Assembly: GCA_019420275.1 (NCBI GenBank) | Contig: JAHZHN010000009.1 | Span: forward strand, 1 to 64,000 | Origin: Clostridiales bacterium | Lineage (GTDB): Bacteria > Bacillota > Clostridia > Lachnospirales > Lachnospiraceae | Length of the DNA: 64,000 nucleotides | Direction: 5' to 3' | Shown: positions 57,838 to 64,000 of the stretch, piece by piece | Layout of the letters: each line of letters begins with the position of its first letter | How positions within the stretch are numbered: the first letter of the stretch is position 1 | Program-made: the position numbers and the translations under genes | Notes under the pieces: generated by a model | Databases searched by the model: none | What the model saw: only the letters and a program-made list of their open reading frames with translations | What the model was told of the DNA's origin: nothing

Positions 57838-58560
57838 CTATTTTTTTGAGACTTTTGTTAGATCTTTGATGATTTCACCAGCTATGATCAGTCCGGCAGC
57901 AGACGGTACAAACGCTGTGCTTCCCGGAATCTGGCGTTTTCCATCTTCTGAAATTCTGATCAATGGCTCCATGGCCTTTTCCTGAGAGTAAACGACCTTA
58001 AGGGCCGAAACGTTTCTTTTTTTCAGTTCTTTTCGCATGACCTTAGCCAAAGGACAGACTGATGTATCATAGATATCTGCCACCTGAAACATCGTCGGAT
58101 CTAATTTATTTCCAGCTCCCATACTGCTGATAACCGGTGTTCCCGTTTTCTGACCCTGAATAGCCAACTCAATTTTTCCAGTAACTGTGTCAATAGCGTC
58201 TACAATATAATCGTAAGAGATAAAATCAAACTGCCCCGCATTCTCCGGCAAAAAGAATGTCTGATAGGTTTCTACCACCGCTTCCGGATTAATCTCCCTA
58301 ATCCTTTCTTTCATCACCTCAACTTTCGGTCTTCCTACAGTTTTATGAGTCGCAATGATTTGCCGATTGATATTTGATTCTGATATTCTGTCCGCATCCA
58401 CCAATATTAAATGACCAACACCACTTCTTGCCAATGCTTCTACTGTAAATCCTCCCACTCCTCCAATTCCAAACACCGCAACTGTGGACTCATTTAATTT
58501 TCGGATTCCTTCCTCTCCTAAAAGCAGTCCTGTTCTCATAAATTGTTCTTTGATTGCCAT
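57838..58560 (-). CDS. tcdA: tRNA threonylcarbamoyladenosine dehydratase (TcdA/ThiF family)
   Basis: A 240-aa E1-like enzyme that cyclises t6A37 in tRNA to ct6A. ATP motif GIGGVGGFTVEALARSG (about 31-47), VDADRISESNINRQ, and the MSMGAGNKLDP-like segment with DTSVCPLAKVMRKELKKR. ATG 58560 follows AAAGGAAAGGA; upstream 17 codons lack a ribosome site. Stands alone. Confidence 0.9.
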   Translation of the reverse strand: MAIKEQFMRTGLLLGEEGIRKLNESTVAVFGIGGVGGFTVEALARSGVGHLILVDADRISESNINRQIIATHKTVGRPKVEVMKERIREINPEAVVETYQTFFLPENAGQFDFISYDYIVDAIDTVTGKIELAIQGQKTGTPVISSMGAGNKLDPTMFQVADIYDTSVCPLAKVMRKELKKRNVSALKVVYSQEKAMEPLIRISEDGKRQIPGSTAFVPSAAGLIIAGEIIKDLTKVSKK

Positions 58561-58687
58561 ATGTTTCCTTTCCTTTGCAGATTTTATTTTCCTCCGCAGT
58601 CTTTCTTTCATAATTTGTATCCTTCATTATAACGGCTTCTTTAAATTTCTACAATGACTAAGGTTTGAGGGATTTTTCTGCACAACA

Positions 58688-58723
58688 AACTGCCGCAGGC
58701 TCCTGAACGTCCTGCGGCAGTTT
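58688..58723 (-). terminator. terminator of the sucrose operon
   Basis: AAACTGCCGCAGG and CCTGCGGCAGTTT form a perfect stem with a 10-nt loop just after the scrK stop codon. Confidence 0.85.
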
Positions 58724-58731
58724 ATTTGTCA

Positions 58732-59703
58732 TTATTTTCTGTTTTTGATCCATTCCTGGATTTCATCCATTGTAGCCATGGCTGCCAAAGCCCCTTCTTT
58801 GGTACTTGTATTTGCTGCATAGGCATTGGCAAAATCAAGATACTCATACAATTTGTCTTTACTTACACTATCAAGGTCTTCTACCTCATCTCTGAGGATA
58901 CAGAATAAAAATGCTCCGATAAAGGAGTCTCCTGCACCTGTTGTATCTCGTACATCAATGGAATATCCCGGTGCTTCTGCCATTCCATTTTTCGTATAGA
59001 TTTCTGCTCCGTCTGCTCCTTTGGTATAAATCACATATTTTGTTCTTCCTGACAAAAGATCCGGCACTGCGTCCTTGATATCTTTCTTTCCAGTAATAAA
59101 TTCCAGTTCTTCGTCAGAGATCTTAACAATATCTGCATATGGAAGAAAATCGTTGACCGTCTTTTTCAAAGCATCCAGATCATCCCATAAAGAAAACCGA
59201 AGATTCGGGTCAAAAGATACTTTAACTCCCTTTTCAATCGCCATATCGATCAATTTCTTATGTGCCTGTTTCATTGGAGATTCTACGAGATCCACACTGC
59301 AGAAATGGATCATTCCACAGTCATCCAAAATATCTTCCGGAATATCTTCAACACTGTATCTTAAATCTGCGCTGTTCTTTCGATAAAATTTGAAATCACG
59401 GTTTCCATCTGCTGCCAGTGATACAAACGCAAGCGCCGTCTCACCTTCCTGATCTCTATGGATATTTGATGTATCAATTCCCGCATCATTTAAAACATCA
59501 ATGATATAATCTCCAAATGGATCATCTCCTAATTTTGTCAGCATCTTAGATGGAATTCCCAGTTTTGTTACGGCTCCGATTACGTTTGCCGGCGCTCCGC
59601 CTGCTACTCTCGTAAAGGATGGAACATCCTTCAGTCTCTGACCCTTTACATCTGGAATAAAGTCAATCAATGCTTCTCCGATTCCACATAACCTATTCTT
59701 CAT
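58732..59703 (-). CDS. scrK: fructokinase (PfkB family)
   Basis: A 323-aa ribokinase-family kinase for fructose released by ScrB. GGAPANVIGAVTKLG (about 34-48) is the sugar-binding loop and DTTGAGDSFIGAFL (about 252-265) the ATP/catalytic Asp motif. It overlaps scrB by 11 nt. Last gene of scrA-scrB-scrK. Confidence 0.93.
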   Translation of the reverse strand: MKNRLCGIGEALIDFIPDVKGQRLKDVPSFTRVAGGAPANVIGAVTKLGIPSKMLTKLGDDPFGDYIIDVLNDAGIDTSNIHRDQEGETALAFVSLAADGNRDFKFYRKNSADLRYSVEDIPEDILDDCGMIHFCSVDLVESPMKQAHKKLIDMAIEKGVKVSFDPNLRFSLWDDLDALKKTVNDFLPYADIVKISDEELEFITGKKDIKDAVPDLLSGRTKYVIYTKGADGAEIYTKNGMAEAPGYSIDVRDTTGAGDSFIGAFLFCILRDEVEDLDSVSKDKLYEYLDFANAYAANTSTKEGALAAMATMDEIQEWIKNRK

Positions 59704-61159
59704 AGCATCCTCCTTCGATCAAAAAAGACTTTAATGGATAGATGGTCAACATACCTTCACATTGTCCTTGGATGGAAATTTCTCCTTTCAGGCTGTAAAC
59801 TCTGGTTGTAAACACTTCCTCTCCATGGTTCACAAAAATCTCCAGAGAAGTGGTATCCGCAAAAATCTGCAGCTGTTCCAAAGACTTCAAATGAACCTTT
59901 CTTGTTGTCCTGCCGAATCCATACGCTCCCAGATCCAATGTAAGGACTTCATCTTCATAGGAAAGCGTAATTCCTTCCCTTAAAGTCATTTTCATATTTT
60001 CACATTTATTATACTCAACAATTGCTTCGTAAACAACATCATCACAAATCTTTTTCTCTTTTTCGTCAAATTCTGCCATCTTCGTTCCGCCGCAGCGAAG
60101 CTTTCTTAACTCCTCGATTGGCTCCTGAATAAATTTGCCATTTTTCAATGAAATCTGACGCGGTATTGTCAAAGCATGCTGCCATCCGTCTTCTGTCGTT
60201 GGATTTGTATACTCTGCATCTGGAATTCCCATCCAGCCAATTAAAATCCTTCTTCCCCGTTCGTCTTCAAACGTCTGCGGAGCATAAAAATCAAATCCTC
60301 GATCCATAAGTTTAATCTCTTCAATCTTAGATTCTTTTGTGTCGAAGTCATAACTTAGTTTCATCGCTGCTGTCTGATGCGGATTCTGAAAATCAAATCC
60401 CTGCGGTTTTACACCCTGCGGACAGCAGGTCAAAATCAGCTGTCCGTCGATTTCAAATACATCCGGACATTCCCACATATATCCAAAAGGTTCTTCTGTC
60501 GTAATGCGGTCAAAATATTCCCAATGCTTTAAATCTTCTGACTGATACAAAAGAATCATTCCGACACTATGATGGTCTCTGGCTCCCAGAATCATATAGT
60601 ATTTTCCATCATGTTTTAAAATCTTCGGATCTCTGACATGATTGCTGATATCTTCTGGATAATCATCTGTTGTCATCAGAAGCTCCTTTTCAGAAAAATG
60701 ATATCCGTCTTTGCTGGTGAACATAACCGTATTGCTTCCCCGGCCTGAATTAATATAATCATAATCATCCCGGTCAAAGTATTTCACATTTCCTGTATAG
60801 TAATAATAGATCATATCATTTTCAACAAACGCAGATCCGGAATACACCCCATGGGCATCGAAATCCTGGTCCGGAAATAATACCGGACCATAATCTCGAT
60901 AATGGATAAAATCTTTTGTGGTGCAGTGAGCCCACATCTTCAATTCTCCTGTCGGTTCAAAAGGCGTATACTGATAGTAAATATGATAGGTTCCGTGAAA
61001 CTGGCATAAACCATTGGGGTCATTCAGCCATCCTGTCTCCGGCATCAGATGAAACTTAAGCCTTCTCGGGTCCTTTGCAACTTTATCTCGGTATGCTTTG
61101 TTTTCTTGATACCATGCGTCATAATCTTTTTTCAGAACTTTTTTATATTTCTCAAACAT
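59693..61159 (-). CDS. scrB: sucrose-6-phosphate hydrolase (GH32)
   Basis: A 488-aa glycoside hydrolase family 32 enzyme splitting sucrose-6-phosphate. WLNDPNG (44-50, nucleophile Asp about 47), FSGSA-like YSGSAF, VRDPKIL and WECPDVF (acid/base Glu) are intact; a C-terminal beta-sandwich follows. No signal peptide, so it is cytoplasmic. AGAAAGGG precedes the ATG. Lies 25 nt after scrA. Confidence 0.95.
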   Translation of the reverse strand: MFEKYKKVLKKDYDAWYQENKAYRDKVAKDPRRLKFHLMPETGWLNDPNGLCQFHGTYHIYYQYTPFEPTGELKMWAHCTTKDFIHYRDYGPVLFPDQDFDAHGVYSGSAFVENDMIYYYYTGNVKYFDRDDYDYINSGRGSNTVMFTSKDGYHFSEKELLMTTDDYPEDISNHVRDPKILKHDGKYYMILGARDHHSVGMILLYQSEDLKHWEYFDRITTEEPFGYMWECPDVFEIDGQLILTCCPQGVKPQGFDFQNPHQTAAMKLSYDFDTKESKIEEIKLMDRGFDFYAPQTFEDERGRRILIGWMGIPDAEYTNPTTEDGWQHALTIPRQISLKNGKFIQEPIEELRKLRCGGTKMAEFDEKEKKICDDVVYEAIVEYNKCENMKMTLREGITLSYEDEVLTLDLGAYGFGRTTRKVHLKSLEQLQIFADTTSLEIFVNHGEEVFTTRVYSLKGEISIQGQCEGMLTIYPLKSFLIEGGCYEE

Positions 61160-61184
61160 CCTTTTTCCCTTTCTGGAATCTTTT

Positions 61185-63098
61185 TTATTTCAATGTCATA
61201 ATCTTCTTATCATTGTCAGCTTTCTCAGCTGGTGATACTTCCAGTTCTTTTCCTTTTGCATCTGCTACCAAGAACATCGTCTGTGTCTGATAACCTTTTT
61301 CTTTTATCAAATCCATATCGAAAGATAACAGCTTATCGCCTCTTTTTACTTCGTCTCCTGTATTTACATATAATTCGAAGCCTTCCCCATCCATTTTTAC
61401 CGTATCAATTCCCGCATGAATCAAAAGCTCCGCTCCAGAGTTCAATGTAATGCCGATGGCATGCTTCGTCGGGAATACTAAACTAATCTTTCCGTCTGCT
61501 GGGGCGTAAATAACACCTTCTTCCGGATTGATTGCTACACCATCTCCCATGGCCTTTGAAGCAAATGCAGCGTCATTGGATTTCTCGATTGGAAGAACTT
61601 CTCCTTTCATTGGAGAATAAAGGTCTTCCGGTCCTGTAACTGCTTTTATTTCCTGTACTTCTTCTGTTTTTGTTTCTTTTTTATTGCCTGTTTGTTCTTC
61701 TGCTCCAAGATTAAATTTCTTCCAGAAGATTGCTGTCATCGCCGCAGATACGACCATGGATAAAACAAGTCCGATCAGGAAGTTCGGATAATCCTGTGGT
61801 TTCATAGAAATAATTCCAGGAATTCCAGCTGCTCCCATTGCCTGTGCCAAAACTTTTGTTGCCGCACAATAAGCACTTCCTACACCAGATCCGATGATAG
61901 CTGCATAAAATGGATATTTTAATTTTAATGTAACACCAAACATTGCCGGCTCTGTGATTCCCAAAAGAGCAGAAACACCAGATGCAGAACAAATAGATTT
62001 CATTTTCTCATTCTTCGTTAAGAACAGAACTGCGATAACTGCTGCTCCCTGAGCCACGTTGTTCATACTTGCAGTAGTGAAGATAAAACTTCCTCCTGTA
62101 TGTACCGCATCTGCAATCAGCTGAGTCTCAATTGCGATAAAGCTGTGGTGCATACCAGTCAGACAGATTGGCGCATAAGCAAGACCAAACAGTCCGCCTC
62201 CGACAAATCCGAGTGTATTATAAAGCCATGTGATTCCTGCTGCAAGCAGATTACCTGCTTCTCTTAAAACTGGCCCTACAATGATAAAAGTCAAGAATGA
62301 AGTCACCATGATAGATAACAAAGGCGTTGTTAAATTATCCAGCCATGTTGGGGTTACCTTATGTAATTTCTTTTCAATCGTTGCAAGAATAAATGCTACT
62401 GCCAATACCGGAAGAACAGTTCCCTGATATCCGATTCCTTCAATATGGAATCCAAAAATATTCCAGATTGGAGGATCAGCAATACCAATACTGTAGGCAC
62501 TTAACAGATCCGGATGGACCATGATCATTCCCATTGCCGCTCCAAGATATGGATTGCCTCCAAACTTTTTAGTCGCACTAAATCCAATCAATACTGGAAG
62601 GAATGTAAACGGTGCATTTGAAAATGTGTTAATTGCTGTTGCCAGTCCTTCCCACTGAGGATACAATTCAATAATAGATTTTCCATCAATCAAGGCAGAC
62701 GTCAGGATATTATTGATACCCATAAGCAGACCACCTGCTACGATTGCAGGAATGATCGGCACGAAAATATCACTTAATACCTTTACAAGTCTTTGAATAA
62801 TGTTTCCTTTTTCTTCTTCTGGTTCCTCATCTACAGCTGGTCCAACATCGCCTCCCAGCTGCTTTTGAACTTCATCGCAGACCAAATTTACAAGCCCTGA
62901 ACCAAAAATAATCTGAAACTGTGACTGGGTCAGGAAGACTCCCTTTACCCCTTCAATATCACTGACCGCATCTTCATTTCTTAAATCGTTGTTCTTAAGC
63001 TGCAGTCTTAAACGTGTTGCACAATGCTGAACGGATTTGATATTATCTTTTCCGCCGACGTTTTCGATAACCTGACTGGCAATCTTTGCGTAATCCAT
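61185..63098 (-). CDS. scrA: PTS sucrose/beta-glucoside family EIIBCA
   Basis: A 637-aa three-domain PTS transporter. EIIB (1-about 85) with phosphocysteine in SVQHCATRLRL (Cys26), EIIC (about 105-465, some ten helices) with GMHHSFIAIETQL and GITEPAMFGV, and EIIA (about 490-637) with the His motif LLIHAGIDTV. Sucrose is inferred from its partners scrB and scrK. AAAAGGAGAG precedes the ATG. A perfect promoter with two matching operators stands upstream. Confidence 0.93.
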   Translation of the reverse strand: MDYAKIASQVIENVGGKDNIKSVQHCATRLRLQLKNNDLRNEDAVSDIEGVKGVFLTQSQFQIIFGSGLVNLVCDEVQKQLGGDVGPAVDEEPEEEKGNIIQRLVKVLSDIFVPIIPAIVAGGLLMGINNILTSALIDGKSIIELYPQWEGLATAINTFSNAPFTFLPVLIGFSATKKFGGNPYLGAAMGMIMVHPDLLSAYSIGIADPPIWNIFGFHIEGIGYQGTVLPVLAVAFILATIEKKLHKVTPTWLDNLTTPLLSIMVTSFLTFIIVGPVLREAGNLLAAGITWLYNTLGFVGGGLFGLAYAPICLTGMHHSFIAIETQLIADAVHTGGSFIFTTASMNNVAQGAAVIAVLFLTKNEKMKSICSASGVSALLGITEPAMFGVTLKLKYPFYAAIIGSGVGSAYCAATKVLAQAMGAAGIPGIISMKPQDYPNFLIGLVLSMVVSAAMTAIFWKKFNLGAEEQTGNKKETKTEEVQEIKAVTGPEDLYSPMKGEVLPIEKSNDAAFASKAMGDGVAINPEEGVIYAPADGKISLVFPTKHAIGITLNSGAELLIHAGIDTVKMDGEGFELYVNTGDEVKRGDKLLSFDMDLIKEKGYQTQTMFLVADAKGKELEVSPAEKADNDKKIMTLK

Positions 63099-63126
63099 AT
63101 CTTCTCTCCTTTTCTTAATTTAATTG

Positions 63127-63140
63127 TGGTATCGGTTCCA
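63127..63140 (-). promoter_or_regulatory. LacI/cre-type operator 1 of the scr operon
   Basis: TGGAACCGATACCA on the minus strand, centred on CG, directly after the expected transcription start. It is identical to the second site at 63185-63198. It fits the general CcpA pattern TGNAANCGNTNNCA and also a ScrR-type LacI operator. The nearby T/A flanks extend the symmetry. Confidence 0.8.
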
Positions 63141-63147
63141 TATTTGT

Positions 63148-63176
63148 ATTATATGGCTATATTGTATTTTTGTCAA
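63148..63176 (-). promoter_or_regulatory. consensus promoter of scrA-scrB-scrK
   Basis: TTGACA (63176-63171), a 17-bp spacer and TATAAT (63153-63148): a full consensus match. Transcription starts near 63141, against operator 1. Operator 2 lies just upstream of the -35. Confidence 0.88.
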
Positions 63177-63184
63177 TACTTTTA

Positions 63185-63198
63185 TGGTATCGGTTCCA
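63185..63198 (-). promoter_or_regulatory. LacI/cre-type operator 2 of the scr operon
   Basis: A second exact copy of TGGAACCGATACCA, 58 bp from the first, upstream of the -35 box. The two copies frame the promoter, allowing repression by looping or cooperative binding. Confidence 0.8.
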
Positions 63199-63215
63199 TA
63201 TTTTATTTTTATAAA

Positions 63216-63245
63216 AAAGAGCATCTGTTTCACCAGATGCTCTTT
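63216..63245 (-). terminator. terminator of the CmpB-type gene
   Basis: AAAGAGCATCTG and CAGATGCTCTTT pair perfectly around a 6-nt loop, followed by TTTTAT on the minus strand. It isolates the sucrose promoter from upstream transcription. Confidence 0.85.
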
Positions 63246-63258
63246 AAAACCTTTCTGC

Positions 63259-63801
63259 TTATCGCATGACTGCCACAAGATCTATCAGCAGTACAATCAG
63301 TAAAACTCCGGCCGTTCCATATACAGCTCTCCGGCTCAGACGCCCGATTAGTTTCTCAAACAGAGGCTGCAGGAGATATAGAAAAATCATACCGCCGATT
63401 CCAAACCGAATGCTTGGATTTACCGCGACTCTTCCCTGAAAATTAAATGCAAATCTGTGATAATCCCACATCCATCTCCCTGTCAGCGCCTCCATAATAT
63501 AACTTCCTATGAGTTCGGTGATCGTTGTTACTGCTATAATCCCTAAAAATACCAAAACGGGAGTCACACATACCTTTCCTATATAGAATTTCTTTCTTTT
63601 CAGTCCGCTTAAAGTCAGCAAGATCAGTAAAGCACCTACGCCATAAATAATACAGTAGGGTCCAAACAATACTCCTCGATTGGAAAACCCCCACCGATAT
63701 ACAACAACCTCAAGAAACACCTCATATAGCCATCCAATTATCGAGTACATCATAAAATAAAGAAACCATCTGGATACCTGAAGCAATTTATTTTTTTTCA
63801 T
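63259..63801 (-). CDS. CmpB-type (putative ABC permease type IV) membrane protein
   Basis: A 180-aa membrane protein with about five helices. WFLYFMMYSIIGWLYEVFLE and RWGFSNRGVLFGPYCIIYGVGA, then GRMWDYHRFAFN-like GRWMWDYHRFAFNFQGRV, fit the ABC_trans_CmpB family common in Clostridia. No ATPase partner is adjacent, and the transporter label is unproven. AGAGGAG precedes the ATG. Confidence 0.8.
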   Translation of the reverse strand: MKKNKLLQVSRWFLYFMMYSIIGWLYEVFLEVVVYRWGFSNRGVLFGPYCIIYGVGALLILLTLSGLKRKKFYIGKVCVTPVLVFLGIIAVTTITELIGSYIMEALTGRWMWDYHRFAFNFQGRVAVNPSIRFGIGGMIFLYLLQPLFEKLIGRLSRRAVYGTAGVLLIVLLIDLVAVMR

Positions 63802-63846
63802 ACGTTTCCTATCTCCTCTTTTGTTTTACAACAGTTCTTCTTATTT

Positions 63847-63999
63847 TTATAATACAATTACATGGAAGTCAATCCCTAATTTTTCCAATATATGAAGCAC
63901 TTCTCTTCGCCCGGTAAATATCATAATCTGTCTCTTACAATTTTCAGCCAGGTAAGATAATGTATTTTTTAGCCTTTCGTCATCATAATTTCCAAACAC
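63847..63999 (-). CDS. C-terminal end of a probable AAA/YhaN-like ATPase, partial
   Basis: Only the last 50 codons are in the window, running in from the right edge. They read FGNYDDERLKNTLSYLAEN, then KRQIMIFTGRREV, and end in VIVL. This resembles the segment after Walker B in SMC/YhaN-type ATPases, where (L)DDPF-x-N-Y-D-x-x-R is followed by QIIxFT. It stops 46 nt before the CmpB-type gene. The family call rests on this short tail alone. Confidence 0.6.
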   Translation of the reverse strand: MFGNYDDERLKNTLSYLAENCKRQIMIFTGRREVLHILEKLGIDFHVIVL

Positions 64000-64000
64000 A

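Noticed and set aside
1..64000. CRISPR arrays, insertion sequences, prophage, rRNA genes, integrase or attachment sites
   Set aside because: None found: no regularly spaced repeats, no transposase or phage protein among the frames, and no rRNA-like stretch.

Overview
The window looks like chromosome from a low-GC, spore-forming, anaerobic Firmicute of the Clostridia, most likely Lachnospiraceae. This is inferred from the complete spoVA operon, cotJ spore-coat genes, PdaB-like deacetylase, type III glutamine synthetase, T-box-controlled leuA, PRD antitermination, strong AGGAGG ribosome sites and A+T-rich intergenic DNA. I see no rRNA, CRISPR array, insertion sequence, phage gene or integrase; this is ordinary core and metabolic chromosome with dense regulatory signals. 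Species cannot be named from the sequence alone.

Layout. 1-600: tRNA-Lys (partial), tRNA-Gln and a small unknown gene. 600-2900: leucine T-box and leuA. 2950-6600: yigZ with a DUF6514 gene, and a divergent class A penicillin-binding protein. 6577-9603: spoVAA-AB-AC-AD-AE with an extra small membrane ORF at the front. 9600-14200: DUF4364 gene, engB, a polysaccharide deacetylase and glnN with an attenuator-like leader. 14200-16000: yitT-type gene and pdaB-like gene. 16100-19310: a PTS operon (antiterminator, EIIA, EIICB) behind a RAT/terminator switch. 19390-21150: SPOR-domain amidase and a HAD phosphatase, divergent across a 56-bp palindrome. 21165-25812: dTDP-rhamnose genes rfbD-C-A-B, preceded by a MerR-methyltransferase fusion. 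25855-31280: one gene train, pqqD-like, S26 peptidase-like, two complete leuD/leuC-type hydro-lyase pairs, and a CDF metal exporter. 31390-35121: LytTR regulator, then trkA-trkH potassium uptake. 35190-36415: cotJA-JB-JC. 36500-40270: putP, then padR-DUF1700-DUF4097-pspC. 40330-45000: GHL10 protein, HAD phosphatase, and tyrA-aroA. 45000-52160: a small ppGpp-hydrolase-like HD protein, and a complete 2-aminoethylphosphonate uptake and breakdown operon next to an RpiR regulator. 52299-58560: YoaK, M18 aminopeptidase, deoC, alpha/beta hydrolase, LysR, YeiH exporter, TcdA. 58690-63200: sucrose operon scrA-scrB-scrK with two identical operators. 63200-64000: CmpB-type membrane protein and the C-terminus of a probable AAA ATPase.

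The most unusual stretch is 27027-31280, where two paralogous isopropylmalate-dehydratase-type enzymes sit behind an orphan PqqD/RRE-like protein and a signal-peptidase-like protein, with no leuA or leuB alongside. Other useful signals are the regulatory sites: RAT and terminator, the 19-bp-spacer MerR promoter, LytTR-type direct repeats, a PadR-like palindrome over a transcription start, the dyad in front of the phosphonate operon, paired LacI/cre-like sites in front of scrA, and the glnN leader attenuator. All gene functions are inferred from protein sequence features by eye; no database search was run.
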